Shown one piece after another: positions 35,913-48,264 of a DNA stretch of 64,000 nt. The position numbers and the translations under genes were made by a program. The notes beneath the pieces are model-generated. The model worked only from the letters and a program-made list of their open reading frames with translations. It was not told the origin of the DNA and did not search any database. The stretch covers positions 18,352,001-18,416,000 of the forward strand of contig JAUJPP010000012.1 in the NCBI GenBank assembly GCA_030562195.1, given 5' to 3'. The first letter of the stretch is position 1. Each line of letters begins with the position of its first letter. Source of the DNA: Nipponacmea schrenckii (Eukaryota; Mollusca; Gastropoda; Lottiidae).

Positions 35913-36215
35913 TATTGTTGCACATCATGAGATCCCATTGTTAATGTGATATTGTTGCACATCATGAGATCCCATTGTTAATGTGATATTGTTGCACATC
36001 ATTAGATCCTATTGTTAATGTGATATTGTTGCACATCATGAGATCCCATTGTTAATGTGATATTGTTGCACATCATGAGATCCCATTGTTAATGTGATAT
36101 TGTTGCACATCATGAGATCCCATTGTTAATGTGATATTGTTGCACATCATAGATCCTATTGTTAATGTGATATTACATCATGAGATCCTATTGTTAATGT
36201 GATATTGTTGTATTC
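35913..36215. repeat. 37 bp minisatellite
   Basis: Eight units of 'attgttgcacatcatgagat' plus 'cccattgttaatgtgat'. They are nearly identical, with one shortened last unit, which suggests recent expansion. Confidence 0.92.
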
Positions 36216-37254
36216 AGTATTTGTAGATTCGGGCAATATAATAAATATTTGATGCTGTTCTCATTTTTTACTTCTTATATAGTTTGAATATTGTTTTTTG
36301 GGGTTTTATTCAACACATGACTGTGTTGAAAGATCTTTGTGACAAACATAGCCTGTAACCGGTAGCACAAGTCATTGTCAAATTAAAATGTCACTATGGT
36401 TGAAAAATCCAATGCATTCTTTTCCTTGTCCCTGAGTTATTAAGCATTTGTCCATAGATATTAATGTTTAAGGGCATTAGCATATTTAAGGGGTGGGACA
36501 TGACCATGATATTCACCCTATTCTGGAATCTGTTGACTTCTGAACAGGTTGTGTCTTTTACTAATTCTGCAGTATGAAAGAAGAAATTTTCCTTTTCCTT
36601 CTGCACCATTTTGAATTCTACCTACACCTTTTATTTTTGTTTCAATTTGATTTAATGCAAAGCTCTGTTGATTCCAATCCTGAAGGGCAATACTCCACAA
36701 TCAAGCAGCCTCGAGGCTACAAAATAAATTCACAGGTTGTTCTTATCAGTTACTGATAACCATCTAAAGATTTAATGTGGGCCATATCTATATATTGTAA
36801 ACAACACTGACAGATCCTATGGTGTAAATATTGTTTTTCTCATTGGGTTGTCAATCAACTGGAAAGGGATAATGGATCTAATGAATATGAAATCTGCTTT
36901 CCAACACGTATTCCTGTCACAAAACCTGTAGAAGATTTAGAAGATCAAATCAATAATAGATTCTAATCAGGTAATGTGTCAATCTTGATTGATTTTGATT
37001 CATCTTTACTGAGGCTTGTATTAATTACCTTTTCTTAGGACAGCACTGCTAATAGACAAGATTGTTTGAGATTAACTTTTGGTCTAAAACTCATTATAAT
37101 TCAGTAATATGGAGCTTAACAGCAACAATTACTGAGTGAATCAAACAGACACAATCTGCTCAAATTTCAGACAGCAATTTGATTATAAACTATTAGAGGT
37201 AATGTAATATTAATTTAACCTATTTCTTAGAAATCACTGCTAATAGACAAGAGG

Positions 37255-37845
37255 TAAAGTTTCTGAATAGCTTCTTGGTCTAGAACGGGGTAACATTATG
37301 AAGCTTCTAATATGACACAGAGGGTAACTGGAAAGCTTCTTGGACCATCATAGACACAGAGGGTCAACAAAGTGTTTCTGAATAGCTTTTTGGGACCATC
37401 ATAGACACAGAGGGTAACAAAGTGTTTCTGAATAGCTTTTTGGACCATCATAGACACAAAGGGCAACAGGGTTTTTCTGAATAGTTCTTGGACATCATAG
37501 ACACAGCGTGCTACAAAGGGTTTCTGATTAGCTTCTTGGACAATCATTGCCACAAAGGGTAACAGGGTGTTTATGAATAGCTTCTTGGACCATCATAGAC
37601 ACAGAGGAAAACAAAATGTTTCTGAATAGCTTTTTTTTTGGGGCCATCATAGACAGAGAGGGTCACAAAGTGTTTCTGAATAGCTTTTTGGACCATCATA
37701 GACACAAAGGGAAACGGGATGTTTCTGAATAGCTTATTGGACCATCATAGACACAGAGGGTCACAAAGTGTTTTTAATTAGATCTTTGACCATCATTGCC
37801 ACAAAGAGTAACAGGGTGTTTCTGAAAAGCTTCTTGGGCAACTAG
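37255..37845. repeat. About 49 bp minisatellite
   Basis: About 11 units built on 'ctttttggaccatcatagac', 'acagagggtaacaaagtg' and 'tttctgaatag'. Preceding sequence at 37030-37110 and 37200-37290 shares 'cactgctaatagacaag', so the source region is itself duplicated. The antisense frame 37296-37553 is a repeat artefact. Confidence 0.85.
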
Positions 37846-38084
37846 TGCTAAGTCACTGAGCCACAGCGTCTCCAGCGTACCAGAGGAGAAACATTGACTT
37901 TATAAGAAACATCCTTTAGAGTGCTCCATATTTTCTATAATTATTAACTGATGTGGGTAGAGTAATTAGATTTGGTAAAAAGGCTTTTTTCTTCTCAATA
38001 AATCATTGTCAAGCTTTTATAAGTATTATAGTACTACTAATAAGTACACTGTTAGAAACGAAATAATGAAAACGTCATTATTAC

Positions 38085-38144
38085 CATTTGATAGATTCTA
38101 TTCTGAGACACAAAGTAACTTTGACAGCATCGTGTCTTACCCAT
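38085..38144 (-). CDS. Candidate alternative first exon of SCHIP1 (20 codons)
   Basis: On the - strand an ATG at 38144 opens 20 codons (MGKTRCCQSYF... ending QNRIYQM) and runs to a donor gtaata at 38084. The exon ends in phase 0, as needed to join the phase-0 acceptor at 29434 ([11 protein letters not shown]). The human short isoform likewise has a first exon of about a dozen residues before the same conserved exon. This is a structural match only; the donor is not ideal, and such short ORFs also arise by chance. Confidence 0.33.
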
Positions 38145-39039
38145 ACTCCCTCAAGACACTGGTAAAAAATTAGTTCTAGAATCTTTCTAGGAAATCTCAA
38201 CCAATCAAATCAAATTACAGTACGGTAGTAGATGTCTTTTTAGATTTCACATATTACATCATACAGTGTTGCTATCATTTCCATTCTCCTAAGAAATATA
38301 GTAGGCTAAGTTCTATATTCTCTAATAACAGCATGCCAAAACCTGTATTCAGCACTAAATGCCACTTAAGGAAGTCTGACAGCATCGCTTTTTGCCCAAA
38401 ATCTCTTAAATTTTAACAACATTCACAGGAGGAGAACATAAAACTTTTTAACTGTCATGGAACAACCATACAGAGATAAAAGGATATTCAATAACTCCCT
38501 TTTTCTCTTTCTTGGACTTTCTAAACTCCTTTTTTATCATTAATCTATACCTATATACACACATGAACAACATGGCTTAATGAATCAGAAATAAAACATG
38601 TTTCTGTAGTTACAAATTCTAAATCCCACTACGGTACTTGGAAAGAATACCAATTAGATCTTGTTCAAGTTTGTTTAACATGTCAGTCCATATTGAGAAA
38701 CATATGGTTAATTAGGTACAATTGTTTTTTTCCTATGTAGAAAGTTATTCAAATTGAGTCAAATCAGTGAAAAATATCAATGAAGCAGAGATAAGAACAT
38801 GTCTGAATGGAATAACTCCATTAAGTTGTTGTGGAAAGAATCAATAACAAGTGAATTTAACGATTCTAATGCTTGTAATTCATCTACTGCCTTCCTGTAT
38901 GGGCAGCTGACTGTAGTTCAGTTAGTTAGAACATTGGAATTCTGACATCAACTGTAAGAAATATCCTTTGTATGTTCTCTTTTTCATCCATTGAATCTCC
39001 TATGGGCTGAATGTTAGACCCTTTTTAAAACATTTTTAC

Positions 39040-39355
39040 AGTCATTTTTCTCAATATTTGTGTCATTCAAAACACTTTTTCTCATGATCAACAGGGAAGT
39101 ATATCGTCAAGGAAAGTTATCTTAAAATCAGCATTTTTAACTTGAAAAATAATATTAAAATTACTGTAGATATTTGATGATTGGATGTTTTGTATGACAA
39201 TAAGTTAAGAAAGTTTAAGTTTCAATTATGATGAATATAACTAAACATTCATGGCATTGAAATACATTTTACAGTTGGATACTAGTTGAATAGTACTTAG
39301 TGTAGCAGTTTTGACATCAACGAAACATCGTTTAAAAAATGTCAGACTGGGAAAA
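39040..39355 (+). repeat. Dispersed repeat, copy 1 (inverted partner at 44435-44755)
   Basis: 'tttctcaatatttgtgtcat', 'tcaaaacactttttctcatg' and 'gacatcaacgaaacatcg' match the reverse complement of 44435-44755 along about 310 bp, in the same order. There is no coding domain. The class is unknown. Confidence 0.7.
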
Positions 39356-39699
39356 AAGTAAATCAAGAGCCCTGGTTAGGCATGACCATATCCTTGTGAT
39401 TGGATATAATTCTGATGTAAAATAAACAGTTTATTACTATTATTGAAATCTAATTTCAGTTCAAATGGAATACTCTTTCTTCATTATTCCAGTCAATCAG
39501 CCATAAATGGGTTCAGGCAATCTAATGAAAAACAGATATAAGCATCATAAAACTAATGTAAATTATACGGGTTTTCAATACTAGTAATATCTCATAAAGC
39601 CAATGCGGGAAAAACCTCATGGACATTTTCCATCATTTGTCTTATTCTGGTTTACAATATATACATTGAATACCATAGTTATTGATGTAAACATACACA

Positions 39700-40390
39700 A
39701 CAATAAATACTGGTATATATAAACAATATATACAGATTAGCACTCATAATAACACTTATTAAATTATTATAGTAGGTATACTGGTACATATTAACAATAT
39801 ATACAGATTAGCACTCATATTCAAACTTATAAAATGGTGATAATATGTATACTGGTATATATTAACAATATATACAGATTAGCACTCATAATATACACTT
39901 ATTAAATTATTATAGTATGTATACTGGTATATATTAACAATTTATACAGATTAGCACTAATAATAAACTTATAAAATGGTGAAAAGTAGTATACTGGTAT
40001 ATATTAACAATTTATACAGATTAGCACCATTAATAACACTTATTAAATTATGATAGTATGTATACTGGTACATATTAACAATTTATACAGATTAGCACCA
40101 TTAATAACACTTATTAAATTATGATAGTATGTATACTGGTACATATTAACAATTTATACAGATAGACCAATATGAACATTATCAAATTTGATAGCATTAA
40201 TAACACTTATTAAATTATGATAGTATGTATACTGGTACATATTAACAATTTACACAGATTAGCACCATTAATAACACTTATTAAATTATGATAGTATGTA
40301 TACTGGTACATATTAACAATATATACAGATTTGAACTGATATTCAAACTTATAAAATGGTGAAAGTATGTATACTGGTACATATTTTGAA
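39700..40390. repeat. About 71 bp minisatellite
   Basis: About nine units of 'tatactggtatatattaaca' then 'atatatacagattagcac', 'aataacacttattaaatta' and '..atagtatg', with subfamilies differing in the middle third and a degraded unit near 40165. Confidence 0.9.
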
Positions 40391-41174
40391 GGTCCAACTG
40401 TTAGGCAAGGTCTCTTTTTTCTAATCTATCAGCATGGAAATACCTTTCCTCATTATTCTAGTCTACTCAACTCAAAACATGTCTGTTTGGTCAACTGAGT
40501 AAAAAGACCTGTAGTAAGATAGTTTATAATACTAGGAATATTGTTATTACTGCCATCAATATATTGAAGGATTTATAATTGTCTAACATCATTACATTAT
40601 ATAGCTAATGGCCACCAGGATTATATGGAGTACATCTAGAGACATAATTACAAGCTGGTACAATAATATTTCTACAGCTGTCTAGACACAGAATAACAAA
40701 ACATCATACACATGCTCATAAAGTTCTTTATAAAATTCTTATTGGGTGCAGAAAGAGCTTTATTAAAACATAAAGATGTATTAACCTTATTTGAACAAGA
40801 AAAGAAATTTCATGGGCTGAAAGTCGAAGACTACTGTGTGAGTTTGGTAAACTGGACCCCATTCTGACAATGTAAGATAAATTTTTCTTCACTATCACAT
40901 AAATAAATTTGTTCATTGTTCACTATAACTGTATCAAAAAATATTGAGCAACAGATATCAAAAATTAAAATTGATCTTTGACATAAAAATGAAATGAATG
41001 GATTTTACATCCTAATCTTTTTGACAAAAACCCTTTAAAGGGCCTTTAAATAAGATTGAGGCAATGATATTTTAGTTTTGCAAGACTTGCAATTTTACAA
41101 GAATCAGCAGAAATTTCCTAAAAAAATTTTTTTTTGCATTTCAGAACTAAAAAAGGGGGTTTTTTAAAAGCACA

Positions 41175-41378
41175 AACCTATAGGGTACACGGGGCCTCGG
41201 TTTATTGTCCCATCCTAACGACTAGACGCTTTTTCCATGTCAGTCCCTCCGACCTGCATCACTGACAAGGGGAAACCGGGCTGAAAATCCGAAAGTTCAT
41301 CTCGACCTTTGCCGGGATTGAACCCTGGACCTTCAGGTTAGTGAGCAAGCGTCTAACCCACTAAGCCACCGCGGCTCC
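41175..41378 (-). mobile_element. SINE family A, 5' half, reverse
   Basis: The complement of the tRNA-like head (gagccgcggtggcttagtgg on the - strand, B box ggttcaatccc) continues into the 'ggacaataaaccgaggcccc' body. It is truncated before the 3' tail. Confidence 0.8.
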
Positions 41379-41620
41379 CTGATCTTTGTCATAAACAAAC
41401 ATAATTCATTTTAGGCACCAAGATGAAATATCATGAAATTTTATGTTTTTTACTAACTGAAACTATAAGGTTTGCTCTTTTCAGACATATAGATTTGAGT
41501 CTTGAATATATATTAATAGTTTTCAAGACTTGCAATTTTACAAGAATTCATCAGAAATACCCCAAACTAGGAAATTCTTTTTGCACTAAATATAGCAGAA
41601 TCTAAAAAAAAATAAGTTTT

Positions 41621-41752
41621 TAAAAAACACAAGATATATGGATATACTACTTTTAGGTTTATTATATATCAAGTAACGTTACCTGTATGTGTTCTGAAAC
41701 GTAGTATATAATAAACCTAGAAGTAGTATATCCATATATCTTGTGTTTTTTA
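41621..41752. repeat. 48 bp near-perfect inverted repeat with a 36 nt loop
   Basis: The left arm 41621-41668 and right arm 41705-41752 are complementary with one mismatch (tttagg against ctagaa region). A transcript from either strand would fold into a hairpin of about 48 bp. It could be a foldback element or a source of double-stranded small RNA; the sequence alone does not decide. Confidence 0.85.
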
Positions 41753-42194
41753 ATGCTTATGCTCCTGCTTCAATATGTCTTATAAAGAATATCCCTTGAC
41801 GTTTTCTAGGTAGCAGTTTTCATTGACTGTTCATCTATTCTAGATCTATTTCAGAAAATGAATTATCATGTAAATTTTCTGATAAATTCTCATATTTCTG
41901 AAGAATTTAGGAATAATGGAATTCCCTGGGATAACATAAAAGAAAGATATATTCCCATTCTAGATTGTTTTCAAATTTATAACTCATTACACATAGATAG
42001 GATAATCTTGTTAGAAGAAAATTTCTAATAAATATTCCAATGTTATACAAAATTGTGAACAGTGTTAATTGAGTTTTGACCTCATCAGAGAAACTTCTTC
42101 AAAGACAATAGTCTAGACATTTCAGAATAAGAAGCTCTAGTTATATAGTGTGCTTGGTTAGAAAGGCAAATTTTATCATTGCATACAACTTAAA

Positions 42195-42405
42195 TAAGTA
42201 GTTATTTGGATGGGATAATAAACGGAGACACCATGTGCTGCTGACTATGCACATTTAAGATCTCCACAGTTGGCAGGAAAAAAAGGTTAGGCTTCAGCTG
42301 CTATGCTGGTAAAATATCTTTCATTGCACACTGCATGGCATTGCCCGTCTTCAATAGCCCAATAGGTCCAGAAGAGTAGAAGGCAAAACTCTATTCATTT
42401 CATTT
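42195..42405 (+). mobile_element. SINE family A, 3' half
   Basis: 'ggataataaacggagacacc' through 'gcacactgcatggcattgcc' to 'aaaactctattcatttcatt'. The head is missing. Confidence 0.75.
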
Positions 42406-43074
42406 CAACATTATAAGAAGTAAGATTTGAACAAATATCAAAAAACACAAGGGAATAAATTACTGCTTCACATGCTTCTCTAATGTCAACTGATGACCAC
42501 ATCTATAAATTGTGCTGAAATGTTAAAGTACCTTGAAATCTTTAGTGTTTGTTTTTATATTAGCAATGTAGACTCTATAAATAGGATGTAGTGTTAGGAA
42601 TGTGCAAGAATGGGTATGCTCAGCTCCTCTTTATACATAGCAGTCAGAGAAATTTTAATTTAAAACTTATTCAATAAACCAGTCGATGTGAATTCACAAA
42701 GTATTTGTTCTTTCAGATGACTTGTCTAGCTGTTTCCAACAACAGACATCTTTATTGAGTTTATACTGAATTCACAAATATAAATTTGTGTTAAGTTGTA
42801 TATAATGAATTTCAAAGACAAACTTTTTTTACGTCTGCCATTAGACCTTCTACTACCTATTGTAGAAAATTTGAGGTATCAAGAGATATTGGTTTTTACT
42901 ATGACCATACAATACTTTCAGTTCTGATACTGACTGAGGTCAATTGATCTATTTAATTAGATTATTACACCAAATCTGTTATTCATTAGATGTGTTAATT
43001 CATTTATATCAGAATATAATATTGTATTAATCATATCATAACCCTTTAACCTGACCTTTAACCCCACGTACAAC

Positions 43075-43235
43075 TCAGCAAAATTCTGCACCTTATGGGC
43101 TAATGAAGATGGGCAATGCCATTCAGTATGCAATGAGGAAAATTTTGCCAGAGTATGGCATTAGCCTACTCCTTTTGCGACTTCCATGTTTAGAGGGATC
43201 AGTAGCACACTGGGTCTCGGTTTATACCATTGCAA
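43075..43235 (-). mobile_element. SINE family A fragment, reverse
   Basis: 'caccttatgggctaatgaag', 'aattttgccagagtatggca' and 'cactgggtctcggttta' correspond to the complement of the 12711-13077 body. Confidence 0.75.
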
Positions 43236-43744
43236 ATACTACTAATTGGCCACTCAATACTGATCTTGAACATTAAAATATCACAATTGAGTAAAGTAAT
43301 AAGCGAATACCAAATCATTTATGTTCATATCAGAGAAAGGTCACAAAAATCCTTAGGGTTTTCTCATGTGTTGTTACCTCAGTAATAATAATTATGTTAC
43401 AAATATATAGCTTATAGCAACCCAATACACAGCTTGTAAAAGCAAGTCCAGATATCCTAGTAAGGAAATAAAAATATCAGCACATGGGAGTGAAAGGGGA
43501 GCTTTTACCATATCAAGATGCCTTTCATGTCATTTTTATCCCTTAAACTAAATTTTTGAAGGTTATATATACTACCAGTAGGAATAACAGAGGATGTCCG
43601 AGATTCTGAAATTCCAATTATGAGTATTATTGTAAATATAATGTGATCAGTCATGTGGATTTTGTTTATTTGTTCCAGAGAAAGGATACAACAATCCATT
43701 TGTGTTTCTGATGAAATTAATAACATTACAATAGCACATTGAAA

Positions 43745-44420
43745 GCTTAAACATTGGAAATTTTACTACACATTGGTATTTTTACTATGTACACATACAC
43801 ATTGGAAATTTTACTACACATACACATTGGAAAACACATTGGAAATTTTACTGCACATTGGAATTTTACTACACATTGGAAACTTTACTACACATTGGAA
43901 ATTTTACTGCACATACCTACACATTGGGAATTTTACTACACTTTGGAAATTTCACTACACATTGGAAATTTTACTGCACATACACATAGGATATTTTACT
44001 ACACATTGAAAATTACAACACATTGGAATTTTACTGCACGTACACCCTGGAAATTTTACTACACATACACACTGGAAAATTTACTGCCACACACATTGAA
44101 AATTTTACTGCATATACACATTGGAAATTTTACTGCATATACACATTGGAAATTTTACTGCATATACACATTGAAAATTTTACTTCACATACACATTGAA
44201 AATGTTACTGCATATACACATTGAAAATGTTACTGCCTATACACATTGGAAATTTTACTACATATACACATTGGAAAATTTACTGCACATACACATGGAA
44301 AAATTTACTGCACATTCACATGGAAAAATTTACTGCACATTCACATTAAAAAAAATTTTCACTGCAAATACACATTGGAAATTTTACTGTATATACACAT
44401 TGCAAATTTTACTGCATAAA
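43745..44420. repeat. 21-27 bp minisatellite
   Basis: About 26 units of 'acacattggaaattttactg' with or without 'cacatac', with variable unit length. Overlapping ORFs at 43754-44465 are repeat artefacts. Confidence 0.9.
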
Positions 44421-44434
44421 GCAGGGCTGTTGAT

Positions 44435-44755
44435 TTATTTTTTTACCAGCCAGACATTTTTTTAACGATGTTTTGTTGATGTCAAAACTACTACACTACT
44501 ACTATATAACTAGTATCCAACTGTAAAATGTATTTCAATGCATGAATGTTTAGTTATATTCATCATACTTGGGACTTTAATTTTCTGAACATACTATCAT
44601 ACATCACAAAACAATCTGATCATCAAATATTTAAAGTTAAATTTAATATTTTTTACGAATGCAAATTTTCAGTTAACTTTCACTGAAGATGTACTTCCAG
44701 GTGAACATGAGAAAAACCAAGTGTTTTGAATGACACCAATACTGAGAAAAACGAC
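44435..44755 (-). repeat. Dispersed repeat, copy 2 (inverted relative to 39040-39355)
   Basis: 'aacgatgttttgttgatgtc', 'aactgtaaaatgtatttcaa' and 'gtgttttgaatgacaccaat' are the complement of copy 1 in the same order. It immediately follows the minisatellite. Confidence 0.7.
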
Positions 44756-47700
44756 GGTAAATTTTCTTGCGGTCTTTCCGATTTGTCTATAAATAGTAAT
44801 TGTTTCATATCCTAGTTGTAAGCAGAAAAGAAGGATAAAACTTAAATAACTAAGCACATTTTTTGTAAGGAATAGTAAAATTTCTATAGTAAATAACCTG
44901 CCAATGACATTTAATTGAACTTTCTGTCAACTTTATAACTGTTAAAAGATGAATTTCTCAATGACCGGCAAGCAATCATCGTCAAAAATTCTGTGTGAGG
45001 GCCGACATTTTCTTCATCATGTTTACGTTGGTACTGATGAAATCGGAAGATAATTATCGTAAAATAGACTTGATATACAATAATATCAATGAATAATGAC
45101 TGATTAAAATTTGACGGCATAACTATAGGATTAAACACATAACGGATTATCTTGTCAACTATTTGTTAAAAGTAAGTGTACATGTAGTTTGAGATAGTAA
45201 ACTTCTTTGAACTGGAAGCATTTTCCGGGAGCCAATTAATTATTGTCAATAAATTCATTGTTAATTAACCACCTCTTACCGTTAATCTCTTAATTAACTA
45301 AATTAAATGACCCTTAGTGTTAGGAATATCATTGACTAAACGTGATGGTTAGGTAATTTAATTACGTTTTTTCGACTTTGGCGAAAACGTATTGTAATCG
45401 TTCGGATTATTTTATTTTTTTTTTTTTTTTTTTTTTTGTAATTCTTGGATGAGTTTCCCAGAAAAAACTGGTAAAAGGTGCAGAAATTCTAAATCTACAG
45501 TTGATCTTAGAATGATTTCTATTATCAAAAAAAACAAAACCGGAAGTTCTATCTCTGACAGGAAGTGAAAACCCGGGGAAGTTCAGGTTTTTTTGCTTTA
45601 GCAAGTTTATTTTCAGTTCGATTTTGACCGGATTTTCAGATTTGAAAACTTCAATTTATTTGTCAACTAACAATTATGGGGTTTTATGCAATTAGGTTAA
45701 ATATTTTACCCACGATTTGAAATTCAATATTCAAGGGTCATCGGCAAAAATTTCAGACCGTGATTTCTCCTTTAATATAAATGGTAAAATTTTGAAACTT
45801 TACCAGTTGATAGGCGATATGTTTATAATTTTTGAAAAAAAGTGAAAAAAAAATTCCACTTCCGGTTTAGCCTCAAATGACGTAATTACGTAACTTCCGG
45901 TCTATAACTGCTAGGTGAAAAGTGAAAAAATGTTTTATAAATAACTTGTCAATAGTAATTGATTTGACCTAAATAATTAGGTCAAGCTGCCATATCGGCC
46001 GCCATTTTGAATTTTCGTTACAATTCTTAAATCCGAAATTCAGACACTACTGATAGACCGATTTTGATGAAATTTAGCACATAGATACAATGGATCATTA
46101 TCTACCTTTTCTTGGAGACCCCATTTTCAAATTTCGTATTTTTTTTCGAATTATTTAAATTTCAATTTTTTTAAAAATTTGGTCACTTTAACGGGTACGG
46201 AAGGTGTGACCCACTTAATCTATGACCTTGAAAATTAGGTCAAATAATATTCAATATATTGTCTACGAGTAGATATTTTTTAATTTGGCTTACTTAAAAA
46301 ATTCATAGAGATACGTGTACTTAAATACAGCAAAAATTGATAATTTTAATTTTCGCCTCTTAAACCGTTAAATGTCCTTAATTAAATTTTTAAAATTAAA
46401 TGATATTCTTATTTTTGTTAGGAATTAAAATTTGACTAAATTGGTTAAAATACGTTATAGAAAAATTTAAAGTTTCTAATTTTTTTTTTTAGTCATTGAC
46501 CTACATGTATACTTGATGTCCGTCGGAGCCTATTTGCACACGGTCTTTTTGGCATGACTGCCGGTCATTTCCGGCATATAGAGCCAAATCATCAGCCCAG
46601 GCATATAGAGTGACCTCAACCTTATTTCATCTTTTCTAATTCTACATCTTAAGAGTGTATCCTTCATGGAGAATATTCCATGATTTCATGTTATAATTGA
46701 TCTCTTGTACTTTTATAACATAAAATTTTATCATATTGAATTGAGAATAGATATGTTTCTGTGATGGTCCAGTCTAAAGTAAACTGGAGACAAAATTCTA
46801 CTAATATTCTCAAATTTCAAAGAAATTCACTTCAAAATTTTAAAAAGAAATTCAATTCAAAATTTTCAAAGAAATTCACTTCAAAATAAAACTGATTAAG
46901 AAACTGGAAAAAAAAACAATCACACTAAAAAAAAAACACCAGATAAATAGAGAAAAGATTGGTTTTCAAGTCTTTGTTGAGATAGCCAGGTTCAGAATAA
47001 CTCAATTTTCATTGATTAGATTACAGGACTTATATACCATCCCAGCTACAAATAGATAATTTCATTTACAACCTCCAGCTGTGCTTCCAGAAAGGAATGG
47101 AAAAAAGAATGGTATTTATTGGAATTTATAGTTGTTATTGGGATAAACTAGTCGGGAAATGCATTAAAAAAAACAATAGAAAAAGAAACGAAAGCAATAC
47201 AGGATTGTCACCATTCTATTAATTATCATCAATAACTAAAAAACTAGAGAAAATATGTTTATTTCTATAAAAGACTGGGTAGTATCTTGAGTCAATTGAG
47301 TTCTAGCTAAAAATTGCAAAGTAGACAGCGCAAAGTGAATGAATGTTAAAGAGAAAGTTGAATGTTCTCAGAACGGTTTCAATTCTGGCCCACCTTGAAG
47401 AGTTGTTCTCGGAGTGATTCTCAGACTGGCTCGGCTCATAAATTTGAGAAGTGTAAACGTAAAGCATGTCAAAAACAGATTACTGTGAGTGCGCATTCAC
47501 CGTCCTTCACCCTTTTCTGCAAAATTTCATCATAATGAGGTGGTATTTTTGTTTTCTAATTAATTTTTTCATGAAGAGTTCTTTAACAACGTGTCTGAGA
47601 TCAGTCGACAATTTACATTAATATTTTGGAACAGTTCTTGGCATACTCTTTTTATTGTTTGTGGTGAAAAAAGGTGAATTTATCACGTCCTGTTCTGGAC

Positions 47701-48171
47701 CGAGAACACAAGACTTTAACTTGTTCAGCCTAGTGTAAAGAAGCTAAAGAGATTTTTTCACAATAAAATACTTATTCAGTGTCAATAGTGAATGGTTGTT
47801 GAACCTCCTCAATACTTATCACAACTCTTATTGAAACAAAATAACGATTACCTTCAAGAAATCCCTTTAAATCTTATTCATTTCATTATTACTTTTGATA
47901 TTCCAGTTACAAAATATCAACAAGGACAAAAAAAAAAAAATTGGTATTAATGACAAGTTATAAGCAGTCATTTTAAAAGAATCTAAATATGTTAAAATTT
48001 TCTAGTTTTCAATACAATATGAGATTAAAGCTTTGATATCACTAGGTCAACTTCTCCACATAAAAAATAAATATCAATATATGACAGAAATTTTAGACAT
48101 AAACTTAAATTGTTTTTTTTATATATATTGGGAAGCTGAATATTAAAAAATCTAAAAATGGTTTCACTTAC
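44756..48171. other. Sequence without a supported gene, possibly SCHIP1 intron
   Basis: Contains a T run of about 26 at 45412-45437, a short triplication of 'ttcaaaattttcaaagaaat' at 46795-46885, and a slightly GC-richer stretch at 47330-47520. An antisense frame at 44911-45138 has no recognisable domain. No RNA gene is seen. Confidence 0.35.
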
Positions 48172-48264
48172 CGAAAAAAGTGATAATCCCAGGGGATAAC
48201 ATAATAATTTTGTATCATTTTTAAACACCCACCAACGAGCGTTCACAATTTTCACCCCTTTCAT
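48172..48264 (-). CDS. Candidate alternative first exon of SCHIP1 (31 codons)
   Basis: On the - strand an ATG at 48264 (context AAACATGA) opens 31 codons, beginning MKGVKIVNARWWVFKND, directly into a consensus donor gtaagtg at 48171. The phase is 0, matching the acceptor at 29434. The peptide resembles no SCHIP1 N-terminus known to me, and the implied intron is about 19 kb. An open frame upstream on the same strand (48746-48474) could be 5'UTR sequence. It might belong to a different, unseen gene. Confidence 0.33.

Noticed and set aside
43754..44465. ORFs with HIGNFTTHWKF-type repeats
   Set aside because: Minisatellite translation in three frames, no conserved domain.
44669..44857. 62-codon antisense ORF with hydrophobic start
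   Set aside because: Overlaps a dispersed repeat that has an inverted non-coding copy at 39 kb.
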